From the NCBI RefSeq assembly GCF_030068605.1, contig NZ_JASJOU010000009.1, positions 186,001 through 250,000 on the forward strand: DNA of 64,000 nt, in the 5' to 3' direction. This stretch comes from Xanthocytophaga agilis (GTDB taxonomy: Bacteria > Bacteroidota > Bacteroidia > Cytophagales > 172606-1). The position numbers and the translations under genes are program-made. Shown here piece by piece: positions 25,800-35,414 of the stretch (positions within the stretch are counted from its first letter, which is position 1; each line of letters starts with the position of its first letter). Below the pieces are notes generated by a model. The model made no database searches. It saw only the letters and a program-made list of their open reading frames with translations, and was not told the DNA's origin.

Positions 25800-28460
25800 T
25801 TACTCATTTCTCAGACTCTTCACTGGATTGATTAAAGCCGCCTTAACAGCCTGGAAGCTTACCGTTAATAAGGTAATCAAGAGAAGACCCAACCCAGTAG
25901 CGACAAAGATCCATCCGGGAATGTTGGTACGATATTGATAATCCTGCAACCAACTATTGAGGAAATACCAGGCAATAGGAGTTGCAATTATAAAGGCGAT
26001 CAGCACTAGCCATACAAATTCTCTGGAAAGTAATTGCCACAAACTGATTACTGTAGCTCCTAATACTTTACGAATACCAATTTCCTTTGTGCGTTGTTCG
26101 GCCACAAACGACGCTAAGCCGAATAGACCTAAACAGGAAATGAAAATGGCAAGACTTGCAAATACAGAGGCTAGTTTACCTATACGTTCTTCTTCTTTGT
26201 ATTTAGCAGCAAACTCTTCATCTGCGAATCGATAGTCAAAAGGGGTAGCTGGATTGTGTTTCAGGAACAACGTTTTAATTTTATCAATAGCTTGAGAAGT
26301 ATTGGCCTGCGGGCTGATTTTAATATCAATCAAGCTTAGTCGTTTGAAGGTATCAATATAGAAAATAGTTGGCCGAATAGGATCATAGATAGATTGGGTA
26401 ACCATATCTTTTACCACTCCTATAACAGTATACTGCCCACCAAACGCCTTGACTACTTCTCCAAGAGGTTGTTTAAATCCCATGTATTTTACAGCCGCTT
26501 CATTGAGAATAAATCCGGAAGAATCTGTAGAAAATGCCTCTGAGAAGTCTCTTCCTGACTTTATCTTCCAGTCTACTGTCTTTCCAAACTGATGGGTAAC
26601 TCCTACGGTGACAATCTCATCCTGTAAACCTGGATCTTTTCCTCTCCATTGAAAGCCTCCGTTGGTAACCCATGCGTTGGTAATAGCACTTTCGGACTGA
26701 GCCATTGAGCTCACCATTCTGGTGTTCATTAAGTCATTTTGGAAAGCGTTATAATGATCATGGCTCTCCTGAGTTTTCATAGGAATAGTCAGCAACCCTT
26801 TTCGATCATAACCCAGTGGACGATCTTTCGCAAACTGAATCTGCCGAAATACAACCAAAGTCCCTACAATCAGAAATACTGAGACAGTAAATTGTACTAC
26901 AACCAGTACTTTACGTGGAGCAGCAGCAAATCTACCTACCCGAAATGTTCCTTTTAATACCTTAACCGGATGAAAAGAAGATAAATATAAGGCTGGATAA
27001 CTACCTGCTAATAGCCCTGTAAACAAACAAAAGCTTATACATGACAGCCAGAACCAGGGACTTACCCATAAAATGGATATTTTTTTATCTGCTATCTCAT
27101 TAAACAAAGGCAAAGTAAGGACTACCAAAAGTATTGCAATAACCAGAGCTAAAAATGCCACCAATAGTGATTCACCTAAAAACTGGCTGATTAACTGACC
27201 ACGATCTGAGCCAACAACTTTTCGAACACCTACTTCTTTTGCACGTTTTTCAGAGCGAGCAGTTGACAGGTTCATGAAATTGATACAGGCTAGTACCAAT
27301 ACAAATGCCCCAACAATACCAAACAGCCATATAAACCGAATCTTTCCTCCTACACTGACACCATTCTCGAATTCAGAATACAAGTGCCATTGGCTCATTG
27401 GATGTAGAAAAATCTCTGGATTAAACCGAAGGTCATCTTCACCTTTTATATTATCACGTTTTACATATTTAATTTTTTCAGAAACCTGATTTATGTCTGT
27501 GTGATCCGCAATTTGTACAAATGTCTGAAACCAGCTATTACCCCAGCCTACCTTATCTTTCAGGTTCTCACTACTAATAAGCAGATCCCAGGGAGCAATA
27601 AATGTTATATTAGCAAACGTAGAATTGACAGGAAGGTCTTTGTATACTCCTGTTACCTTTACATCCATCTTATTGTTAATCTTTATTAACCTCCCTATAG
27701 GATCTGAATCTCCAAAAATAGCTTGAGCAACAGTTTCAGCCAATAAAACCGAAGAGGGGTCTTTTAAACCATCTATTGATCCTTTTATCTTGATCAGACT
27801 AAGCATTTCCGGACCACCTGGTTCCATATAAATACCACTCTTCACCAGTGTCTTATCTCCAGCCTTAAGGATATGATCGCCAGGCCATGAAGTTCGGACT
27901 ATATGTTTGAAGTAATTTCCATAAGAACTTTCAATGGCAGGCCCTAATTGCATTGCCTGTCCCAACCAGGTTTGCACTCGTCCATCAATAGTCTGATTTT
28001 GTACTACTTGTGCAATGCGATCATAGTTTTTATGATATCTGTCAAACGAAACTTCGTCATAAATCCATAACCCAATAAGCATAGCCACAGCCATCCCTAT
28101 AGCGAGTCCACCAATATTGATAAAGGAATATCCTTTGTTTCGGGTCAGATTCCGAAAGGCGATCTTAAAGTAGTTACGGAACATACTTATCTGAGTTATA
28201 GTGGAAGGTGTAGTTAAAAGAGATGGTGGCAAAACATCTCTTGGTATATAGGATTGTTTTCTTTCTGGCAAGGGTCTGAGAAATCCGAGAACCTGCCCAA
28301 TGTATTTCCAGCGAGCTTTTTGAATACCGAATTCATCTACCCACAAGTCAAAGAGTTCATCCAGATCGCCCTGAACCTCTTCAGACAATCCTGTAGGTAA
28401 GCGATACTGAAGCAACCTCTGTACCCATCGAGGAGGCCGTGTTTTTTGTTCGGAACTCAT
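25800..28460 (-). CDS. MacB/FtsX-type ABC permease (second of operon)
   Basis: An 886-residue paralogue of the two flanking permeases with the same plan: N-terminal permease prefix domain (about 1-90), then two FtsX units with helices near 105-130, 375-500 and 765-870 and two periplasmic domains. The conserved cytoplasmic loops ARSEKRAKEVGVRKVVGS and EQRTKEIGIRKVLGAT are both present. An 80-base stretch (26926-27005) is identical to the first-of-operon copy at 29639-29718, a sign of recent duplication or gene conversion. It starts 43 bases after the upstream permease stop. Substrate unknown. Confidence 0.88.
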   Translation of the reverse strand: MSSEQKTRPPRWVQRLLQYRLPTGLSEEVQGDLDELFDLWVDEFGIQKARWKYIGQVLGFLRPLPERKQSYIPRDVLPPSLLTTPSTITQISMFRNYFKIAFRNLTRNKGYSFINIGGLAIGMAVAMLIGLWIYDEVSFDRYHKNYDRIAQVVQNQTIDGRVQTWLGQAMQLGPAIESSYGNYFKHIVRTSWPGDHILKAGDKTLVKSGIYMEPGGPEMLSLIKIKGSIDGLKDPSSVLLAETVAQAIFGDSDPIGRLIKINNKMDVKVTGVYKDLPVNSTFANITFIAPWDLLISSENLKDKVGWGNSWFQTFVQIADHTDINQVSEKIKYVKRDNIKGEDDLRFNPEIFLHPMSQWHLYSEFENGVSVGGKIRFIWLFGIVGAFVLVLACINFMNLSTARSEKRAKEVGVRKVVGSDRGQLISQFLGESLLVAFLALVIAILLVVLTLPLFNEIADKKISILWVSPWFWLSCISFCLFTGLLAGSYPALYLSSFHPVKVLKGTFRVGRFAAAPRKVLVVVQFTVSVFLIVGTLVVFRQIQFAKDRPLGYDRKGLLTIPMKTQESHDHYNAFQNDLMNTRMVSSMAQSESAITNAWVTNGGFQWRGKDPGLQDEIVTVGVTHQFGKTVDWKIKSGRDFSEAFSTDSSGFILNEAAVKYMGFKQPLGEVVKAFGGQYTVIGVVKDMVTQSIYDPIRPTIFYIDTFKRLSLIDIKISPQANTSQAIDKIKTLFLKHNPATPFDYRFADEEFAAKYKEEERIGKLASVFASLAIFISCLGLFGLASFVAEQRTKEIGIRKVLGATVISLWQLLSREFVWLVLIAFIIATPIAWYFLNSWLQDYQYRTNIPGWIFVATGLGLLLITLLTVSFQAVKAALINPVKSLRNE

Positions 28461-28503
28461 AGAAATAAGTAAGTTATTTTGCTAAAGAAGTATTATTTCT
28501 CTT

Positions 28504-30618
28504 TTACTCACTTCTCAAGCTCTTGACAGGATTAATAAGTGCTGCTTTGATAGCCTGAAAACTCACGGTCATCAAAGTAATCAGCAAAGCCCCCATACCT
28601 GTCACTGCAAAAATCCACCAGGATATCTGAGTATGATACTGATACTTTGCCAGCCAATCATTCAGAAAATACCAGGCTAAAGGGGTAGCAATCGCAAAAG
28701 CAATCAATACTAATACAATAAACTCCCTAGAAAGTAATTGCCATAGACTGAGGATAGTGGCTCCTAATACTTTGCGGATACCTATTTCTTTGGTCCGTTG
28801 TTCAGCTACAAAAGAAGCCAATCCGAATAAACCTAAACAGGAAATGAAAATGGCTAACGTAGCAAATACAGAGGCCAATGTCCCTATTTGTTCTTCTGCT
28901 GCAAATTTCAATGCATATTCCTGATCAGCGAATGTATAGTTGAATGGAGCGGAAGGAACGAGTTTTTTAAAAACAGCTTCTATCTTACTCAATGCTTCAC
29001 TGGTATTTGCATAAGGGGTAAATCTGATATTGATCCAGTTCAGATTTCCATCCAGATAAAAAACAGTAGGGACCGCTTGATCAAAAGGAGAAACCATCAC
29101 CATATCTTTTATAACACCAATAATGCGATAGTTCTTTGCTTCACTACCAGAAGGTGCCCAGGTAACTACTTCTCCAATGGGTTGTTTCAAGCCCATAAAC
29201 TTCAATGCAGCTTCATTGATCACAAATCCGGTAGAATCACTGGCAAGTTCCTGAGAAAAATCCCGACCAGCTACAAATTGCCATCCTACTGTTTTTCCAT
29301 AGGCAGGAGCAACTGTCAACGTTGCAAAATCCGTCTGTAAAGAAGGATTTTTGCCTCGCCAAGAGAATCCGCCGTTACTTGACCAGATATTTGTAACAGG
29401 GCTGGAAGATTGAGCCATTTCAGCAACAACTCCTGTCCTGTTTAATTCATCTTTAATTGCATCATACTTAGTATAGAATTCGGTTGTCTTCATTTGAACC
29501 ATCAGGAGACCATCCCGCTTATACCCAACCGGTCTGTTCTTAGCATACTGGATTTGCTGATACACAATCAAGGTTCCTATAACAAGAGTGACGGAAACTG
29601 TAAACTGTGCAACAACCAAGACTTTACGTGGAATAGAGGCAAATCTACCTACCCGAAATGTTCCTTTTAATACCTTAACCGGATGAAAAGAAGATAAATA
29701 TAAGGCTGGATAACTACCAGCAATCAGGCCTGTAAACAGAATAAATATCAGTGAGATCAGCCAAAACCATGTATTGCTCCAAGGCATGACAATCTGCTTG
29801 TCAGCCAAATCGTTAAAGAAACCGATCGCGATGCTTGCCAGACCCAAGCAAATCACAAAGGCCAATACTACAACAAGAAACGACTCACTAAAAAACTGCC
29901 AGATTAGCTGTGTTCTCTCAGAACCAATTGCTTTACGGATGCCTACTTCCTTAGCGCGTTTCTCACTTCTGGCAGTTGACAGGTTCATGAAATTGATACA
30001 GGCCAATACCAATACAAATACACCAATGATAGCAAACAGCCACACGTATTGTATCATTCCTCCTATGTTTGCTCCATTTTTCCATTCCGAATACAGATGC
30101 CATTTGTTCATTGGATGAAGAAAGATCTGAGGATTAAAGCTTACATGTTCTTTGTCATCTCTGATATTATTTAGAATGGCATCTTTGATGGAAAGCGAGG
30201 CGTTTTCAAACGTAGTATGAGGAGTAAGCTGTACATAAATGTCCAGAAAGTTATTTTTAAACCCTTGTGTAGTCATCCAGGAATTAACAGAGACAAACAA
30301 ATCCCAGGGTGCAAAAAATTGTACTCCTGCAAAATGTGAATTGTGAGGCAGATCTTTATACACACCTGTTACCTTTACATCCATTGCACTATAATTCTTG
30401 ATCTGCAATACTTTTCCCATAGGGTCTTGCTCTCCAAATAAAGCCTTAGCAAACGACTCAGAGATCAACATAGAATGAGGGTCTTTCAAACCATTGTAGT
30501 TTCCCTTTAGCATTTTCAGAGAAAATACTTCAGGTGCACTAGCATCAATAAATTCACCTTTCTGTGAAAGAGTTCTATCTTCGATGGAAAGAATATGATC
30601 CTGCACAGGCCAAGCCAT
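28504..30618 (-). pseudogene. MacB/FtsX-type ABC permease, 3' part after frameshift
   Basis: Residues equivalent to about 170-880 of a permease of the same family, in a frame that is open from about 30698 with a first ATG at 30618. The in-frame sequence before that ATG (QYLPYALGEELRTKYGANFKQVL) matches the region missing from the upstream fragment, so this is the rest of one gene. It carries the second membrane unit, the C-terminal FtsX domain and the motif EQRTKEIGIRKVLGAT. Alone, it lacks the first membrane helix and prefix domain. If the frameshift is real the transporter is probably dead, unless read by programmed shifting; a one-base sequencing error is the alternative. Confidence 0.75.
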
Positions 30619-30665
30619 AAGTACCTGTTTAAAGTTTGCTCCATACTTGGTTCTAAGTTCTTCTC

Positions 30666-31169
30666 CTAGTGCATAGGGTAAGTATTGTACTGTAAATGTT
30701 TCCCATTGGCAGTACCATTTCGAAGTACTCGAGCAATAGAATCATGATTTTCATGATATGAATTAAATGATATTTCATCATAGACCCATAGTCCGATAAG
30801 CATAGCCACAGTCATCCCTATAGAGAGTCCACCAATGTTGATAAAAGAATATCCTTTGTTTCGGGTCAGATTCCGAAAGGAGACTTTAAAGTAGTTACGA
30901 ATCATACTCATTGGACTTGGATTAAATGATGTGTATAACAGAGAGGGAGGAAGCTCTGATAATTGTTTTTGTTCTCTAACTGGCAATGGCCTTATAAACC
31001 CAAATACCTGACGTATATACTGATAGCGAGCTTTCTTTACTCCTATTTCAGCAACCCATATCTCATATAATTCATGCAAATCACCCAACATATCTTCATA
31101 GTTGGTGTCAGACAAACGCCATCTGATGATGCGGTCTATCCATTTAGGTGGCTGTGGTATGTCTTCCAT
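30666..31169 (-). pseudogene. MacB/FtsX-type ABC permease, 5' part before frameshift
   Basis: The first 167 codons of the first permease gene of the operon: prefix domain (PPKWIDRIIRWRLSDTNYEDMLGDLHELYEIW), the helix GYSFINIGGLSIGMTVAMLIGLWVYDE, and the start of the first periplasmic domain. The frame then ends in a short nonsense tail (HLQYNTYPMH) because one base is missing near 30692-30700. Inserting one base after the codons for NGKH restores a continuous reading frame (NGKHFTVQYLPYALGEE) into the fragment below. The start lies nine bases after the PadR stop, so it is cotranscribed with the regulator. Confidence 0.75.
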
Positions 31170-31178
31170 AGTAGCAGC

Positions 31179-31499
31179 TTAGATCATCTTGGGAATCAGT
31201 TGCCAGAGTTGTTCACGCACCTGACGGATTTCACTCAGAATATGCCTCCCCTCGTGCGTAATTGTAAAGAATCGTTTCCTTCTACCACCTCTTTGAGCGG
31301 TTGCTCCACCAATCTCAGAGGTAACCAGTTTTTTTTCTTCCAACCGATACAAGGCAATATGCACTGCACTTAACTGAACAGATCGTCCAGTTCGTTGCCG
31401 AATGTCCTGATGGATCGCTGCACCGTAGGCTGCTCCATCCATAAAAGCAACAGTCAATAATATCAGTTCTTCAAATTCACCCAGATAGTCTCTATTCAT
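31179..31499 (-). CDS. PadR family transcriptional regulator
   Basis: About 106 residues with a winged helix: MNRDYLGEFEELILLTVAFM, then the helix pair ending in SAVHIALYRLEEKKLVTSEIGG and the wing GGRRKRFFTITHEGRHIL, all characteristic of PadR. The ATG at 31499 is chosen because this class in Bacteroidota begins with a YLGEFEE helix; the longer frame from 31547 adds unrelated residues. It is the first gene of the permease operon, the usual arrangement in which PadR represses the transporter until an inducer binds. A 40-base palindrome at 31609-31648 is a candidate operator. Confidence 0.87.
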   Translation of the reverse strand: MNRDYLGEFEELILLTVAFMDGAAYGAAIHQDIRQRTGRSVQLSAVHIALYRLEEKKLVTSEIGGATAQRGGRRKRFFTITHEGRHILSEIRQVREQLWQLIPKMI

Positions 31500-31608
31500 G
31501 GCTCCAGATTTATTATCTTCATATTTGCTAAACAAATGCCTTGCCAAAATGAAAACAGCCTTCTATTAAGGCTAAAACACGCATATACAGCAAATTATAT
31601 AAACAATA

Positions 31609-31648
31609 TTGTCCGCTAATGAACAACAACGCGTTCACTAGCGGACAA
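31609..31648. promoter_or_regulatory. 16-base inverted repeat upstream of padR-type gene
   Basis: TTGTCCGCTAATGAAC and GTTCACTAGCGGACAA pair over 16 bases with one mismatch around an eight-base spacer, 110-150 bases upstream of the PadR start. No T-run follows on either strand, so I read it as a binding site rather than a terminator. Confidence 0.5.
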
Positions 31649-31877
31649 CTAAACTAAGGAGTTCTCAAACAGACAAACTAGGCCTCCCATTTATATCTCT
31701 CAAAATAGAAACAGTTTACAAGAAAAAAAATTGTAAAATTTACTTTTCAGTGAAAAGTATTTCATTCAACTCTTTAAATATTACTTTTTATCTCATTTTT
31801 TTATTTTCTCCACCCTTTGGCAAATGTTTTGACAACTTACACAGTAAATATCTACAACTTTCCCATCATTTTACTGT
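31649..31877. other. Intergenic stretch, no gene seen
   Basis: AT-rich DNA between the palindrome and the secreted-protein gene; no start-codon-linked frame or strong repeat was found. Confidence 0.4.
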
Positions 31878-32594
31878 ATGAAAACTATAAAACAAACACT
31901 CCTCTATTGCTGGTTTATACTGGCATTCCTATTTGTTTATCCGGAAGTTTCTTATGCACAGGACAAAGATATGGATTGGGCTCGTATCGATTCGTCTGGT
32001 GCTCATTGGGAAGTACGAACAGATGCCCAAACTCTTACCACAACAATTAAATTCTTTGATGAGGATGATAATCTGATTTATAGAGAAATTTTGAAGGGTC
32101 GGTATATCAAACTTAACACACGAAACACTCGTTTACTGGATAGTACTCTTCATAAATTAATAAGAAATAAATTATTAGGAGAACAACTACATGGCTATAT
32201 ATTGTCCGATCAACTTACATCTGCACGACATAAGCCAAGTGAACGATTAAAAACGTTAAGTCAACAAAAGACTGATACACTCCAAGGATCTCAACAAATT
32301 GAATGTCTTCTAGCATCAAACAAAAAGTTATATATTCAAATCAGAAACCCTGCAAGTAAGCGCATTTATATGAGGCTAATGAATGATAAGGAAGAATACT
32401 TCTTTGAGAAATCTTTATTTGATACTACGTATAATCAGAAACTGGATATTAGCGCCTTACCAGCCGGAGAATACTCGCTTCTGATTCATGCAAAACAAAA
32501 AAGCATTGTCTACCAACTTTCGATACGATCCATTTCACACCAGACAATGGACTATCAACTTCAAACAGACATAGCTAATATAAAAGATAGATAA
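31878..32594 (+). CDS. Secreted protein of unknown function
   Basis: A 238-residue protein with a clear signal peptide (MKTIKQTLLYCWFILAFLF... cleaved after SYAQ). The first 60 mature residues form a beta-rich region (WEVRTDAQTLTTTIKFFDEDDNLIYREIL), the middle is charged and helical, and residues 150-225 look like a small beta-sandwich (LYIQIRNPASKRIYMRLMN ... LDISALPAGEYSLLIHAKQKS), similar in outline to the C-terminal domains of Bacteroidota secreted proteins, though it lacks the terminal conserved motifs of a type IX sorting signal. I do not recognise a family. It is monocistronic with a strong hairpin downstream. Confidence 0.65.
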   Translation: MKTIKQTLLYCWFILAFLFVYPEVSYAQDKDMDWARIDSSGAHWEVRTDAQTLTTTIKFFDEDDNLIYREILKGRYIKLNTRNTRLLDSTLHKLIRNKLLGEQLHGYILSDQLTSARHKPSERLKTLSQQKTDTLQGSQQIECLLASNKKLYIQIRNPASKRIYMRLMNDKEEYFFEKSLFDTTYNQKLDISALPAGEYSLLIHAKQKSIVYQLSIRSISHQTMDYQLQTDIANIKDR

Positions 32595-32603
32595 GAGTCT
32601 TAT

Positions 32604-32644
32604 ACTGCTGATGCTGATAGTGTACCAACATCAGCATCAGCAGT
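32604..32644 (+). terminator. Terminator after the secreted-protein gene
   Basis: Perfect 15-base stem ACTGCTGATGCTGAT / ATCAGCATCAGCAGT with an 11-base loop, ten bases after the stop codon. Confidence 0.75.
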
Positions 32645-32969
32645 AACAATATACTGTTTTTTAGCTTATTAGTAGGGTCTCACCTTACATCTCCTCTATT
32701 ACTAGTACTGTTACCAATATCAGTTAGCAAGCATCTATCCTTATTTTCTCCAAAAAAATCATAAAAAAGAAATAATATCTTACATAACGTTGGAAATCCA
32801 TCTATATCTATAGAAATTGCTGTCTGTAGTACCTCTACAAACACTTTTCACAAAGAAATATTCTTTTAGTCTGTAAAGACATATTTCCCATACAAAACCA
32901 GCCCAAAGTTTCATACGTAAGTTTTAGAAAAAGAAGGCCTTATAGGTATACTCTACTATTTAACGCAGA
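32645..32969. other. Intergenic stretch, no gene seen
   Basis: About 325 AT-rich bases with no identifiable gene, repeat or promoter match. Confidence 0.4.
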
Positions 32970-33422
32970 TTGGTTTTGAAATTCTTAGCTGAGCGTAAAT
33001 TGCTTGCCGCAAAAGTATTGAATCAAGGATGGGGATTTGTTCTTGCAGATACTGTGGTACTTATTGTATTCAATTATCTGAGAACTGGATTTCTAGCTCA
33101 AATGGAAGGTGCTAGCAGGTTAATTATTATGCTGGCTTCATTCTCTCTAATTCTGTTAATAGGATTATATTATCTAAAAAAACAGGAAAGAATTGCTCTT
33201 ACCTACGAGGTAGTAGTATTGTTCACTATTCAACTTTCAATATTACCTCTGTTGTTCTTCCAGATCTACAATCTGGTAATTACACTGGATATATCTGAAA
33301 GCTATATACTGTCCAATATAATACAGTACACAATTATTATGGCTGTTCTAAATCTGACAATATCTCTGATTACATGTACACTATTTTTCTTTGTTACCAA
33401 ATGGATTGATCAGTTACATTAA
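32970..33422 (+). CDS. Four-helix membrane protein of unknown function
   Basis: Up to 150 residues from a TTG start; no ATG lies before the first helix. Four hydrophobic helices are predicted at about 25-40, 48-66, 73-95 and 112-140, joined by short loops, with a final charged KWIDQLH. The N-terminal peptide (LKFLAERKLLAAKVLNQGWGF) is amphipathic. I recognise no family. The start is uncertain, although the long hydrophobic pattern argues that the frame is real. Its stop codon lies inside the left arm of a 25-base terminator stem. Confidence 0.5.
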   Translation: MVLKFLAERKLLAAKVLNQGWGFVLADTVVLIVFNYLRTGFLAQMEGASRLIIMLASFSLILLIGLYYLKKQERIALTYEVVVLFTIQLSILPLLFFQIYNLVITLDISESYILSNIIQYTIIMAVLNLTISLITCTLFFFVTKWIDQLH

Positions 33423-33471
33423 ATGCAAAAGGTTAAGTAGGAGTTTACTTAACCTTTTGCATTTAATGTAA
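33414..33471. terminator. 25-base perfect hairpin between convergent genes
   Basis: The left arm (33414-33438) contains the TAA stop of the membrane-protein gene; the right arm (33447-33471) is its exact complement, with an eight-base loop. It ends ten bases before the stop of the comA-type gene and can serve both. Confidence 0.8.
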
Positions 33472-33481
33472 TTATTTCATA

Positions 33482-34258
33482 CTAATTAATGAACGTAAGA
33501 AAAGTATCACCTCGTAACCCTAATCGGATTGTCTCTACAGAGATAACTTCATTTGGTTCAATATTTCCCAGATTCACATTTGCCCCCAACAATTTTACAA
33601 ACCAAACCTGTTGTGCTTTTTGTGGCGTTTCCCAGATGATATATTCTGGTGGGATCTGAGATAAGATTTCATCTACCAGACCAGGACGAACCTCCCCATT
33701 ACTTCTAAAAATACCTGCAGTTCCAGATTCTCTGGCTTCTGCAATTACTTTCCATGCTCCTGCCTGCTTTTCGGCATTCATCATAGAAATCCATTTATAA
33801 GGTGGAATTATCTTTTCTCCATCCTTTGATCCTACTTCAGAGATGACTGTTACCTGTTGAGACAGAGCTTCTATATAATAACATTTCTCCTGATGAGGCA
33901 TCTCAATAGATCCATCTGATACCTCTGCATGAGTCATACCAAACTCATCCAGCAATCTTCGATAATCATCAAATTGATTACGAATAACAAATGCTTCAAA
34001 TAAGGTTCCACCAAAATATACAGGTAATCCTGCCTCTCTGTATAAAGCCAATTTCTTCCTTAAATTAGGTGTCAGATAAGAAGTAGCCCAGCCTAATTTT
34101 ACAAGATCTGTCAATTCAGATCCTTTTTCTATAAAATCACTTGCCTCCCGCAAACTCATTCCCTTATCCATAACCATTGTCAAACCTGCCTCACGAGGTT
34201 TCACAGCTCTTTCAGGAAGCTGCGTCAGATGATAGTTTAAATACGATTCTGCATTCAT
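33482..34258 (-). CDS. comA: Phosphosulfolactate synthase
   Basis: A 258-residue TIM-barrel enzyme. The ComA family pattern is present: MVMDKGMSLREASDFIE, LVKLGWATSYL, YFGGTLFEAF, HAEVSDGSIEMP and VISEVGSKDGEK, with acidic and lysine residues of the active site in these strands. It joins sulfite to phosphoenolpyruvate to give phosphosulfolactate. In archaea this starts coenzyme M synthesis; in Bacteroidota it is better linked to sulfonates such as sulfolactate or the cysteate-derived sulfonolipids of gliding Cytophaga relatives. No phosphatase or dehydrogenase of the path is adjacent. The nearby sulfite-producing module (6031-7434) is a metabolic, not operonic, connection. Confidence 0.87.
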   Translation of the reverse strand: MNAESYLNYHLTQLPERAVKPREAGLTMVMDKGMSLREASDFIEKGSELTDLVKLGWATSYLTPNLRKKLALYREAGLPVYFGGTLFEAFVIRNQFDDYRRLLDEFGMTHAEVSDGSIEMPHQEKCYYIEALSQQVTVISEVGSKDGEKIIPPYKWISMMNAEKQAGAWKVIAEARESGTAGIFRSNGEVRPGLVDEILSQIPPEYIIWETPQKAQQVWFVKLLGANVNLGNIEPNEVISVETIRLGLRGDTFLTFIN

Positions 34259-34558
34259 AGAATAAGACTCAGAAATAAAATTGATAGTGGTTTTTAGTTT
34301 GATTTTCTCACAGATAATTTTATGTTACTATATTCTGACAAACAATTTGTCAGACTTTCAACTTTCAAAGAAACGTGCAATTGTTCACATCCACAATATA
34401 ATGCATAGAAATTCGCATTTTTATCAATTCAATAGGAACTATAACCAGCTATTTTACAGCGTTTAATGCTTTTAAACAATAAAACCACAGATGAGGCATC
34501 TGTGGTTTTACTAAGCGCAAAACATCCCTAAAAATAAAAAGGCCTAATTCCCTTTTTA
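34259..34558. other. Intergenic stretch with one terminator
   Basis: AT-rich; apart from the hairpin at 34481-34509 I see no gene or clear control site. Confidence 0.4.
34481..34509. terminator. Terminator of the redoxin-like gene
   Basis: Perfect 13-base stem AAAACCACAGATG / CATCTGTGGTTTT with a three-base loop; flanking A and T runs allow it to work on both strands. Confidence 0.75.
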
Positions 34559-35227
34559 TCAGGCACTTTGTCGAATATCCCTCACTGTATAGATAGCAGT
34601 AAGGACCTCTCGAATATCATAAAGATTACTAAGATCTTCCGTATAGAAACTATGCACGACAACTTCGTTCGAGGCAATTACAAATGTAGCAGGAAATGGT
34701 ACTTCTCCATTAATACCAGAAATACGTTGCCAGAAAGGATAAATAGAGGAATATACCCCAAACCGCTCTGCTACCTGATTATTCTGATCATGAATGAAGT
34801 TAAACTGTAATCCGGTCTCTTTGATAAGCTTGGATATTTCATCTGTCTCCAAAGGAGTTAGTACAAGTAGTTGTCCTCCAAGCCCTGAAATTTTTTGATG
34901 TGATCTATCTAATAAGTCCAGATGTAACTTGCTATATTCTCCCCACGCTGGAGTATAAAAGCTAATAACCAGTGGTTTGTACTCAACCAAGTCAGCAATA
35001 GATACTGTTGAATGAGAGAATAAGTGTCCAGGTAGCTGTTGCCATACACCTTGTTGACGTGATAATTCAGCTGAAGGAGCTTTTTCGCCAACTGTTAGTG
35101 GTTGAGGGATAAGAGTCTTTTCAGCAAAAAAACGTGTTGAATAATCCGCTATTGAGTTTTCAAATGCAAATTCAGGTTGAAAATCAGGAATAAAAGGAAG
35201 AGATCGGGCATTTATATGAGATTGCAT
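34559..35227 (-). CDS. Redoxin-fold protein lacking all cysteines
   Basis: A 222-residue protein with an AhpC/TSA thioredoxin-like core: KAPSAELS, PLVISFYTPAWGEYSKLHLDLL, LLVLTPLETDEISKLIKETGLQF, RFGVYSSIYPFWQRISG and PFPATFVIASNEVV. In peroxiredoxin-like relatives the loop after the first strand reads GWCPYC; here it is AWGEYS, and there is no cysteine anywhere in the protein. A thiol peroxidase or disulfide function is therefore excluded; a structural, binding or chaperone role is possible. No signal peptide. It is monocistronic with its own terminator. Confidence 0.75.
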   Translation of the reverse strand: MQSHINARSLPFIPDFQPEFAFENSIADYSTRFFAEKTLIPQPLTVGEKAPSAELSRQQGVWQQLPGHLFSHSTVSIADLVEYKPLVISFYTPAWGEYSKLHLDLLDRSHQKISGLGGQLLVLTPLETDEISKLIKETGLQFNFIHDQNNQVAERFGVYSSIYPFWQRISGINGEVPFPATFVIASNEVVVHSFYTEDLSNLYDIREVLTAIYTVRDIRQSA

Positions 35228-35414
35228 ATATGTCGTTTTTTAAAGTCTACAGATAAGTTTATAAATAATGTCCTTAGATATAGGACTGAAAAACAGTTCT
35301 CCGACAACTCCCTCAGATTTCCTGTTTAAAATAATGCTAGATTTAGTTGGCAATCACCAACAACAATAGCATGCATAAGAGGCAAAATAATGTAACATAA
35401 ACCTCACATAAGAA

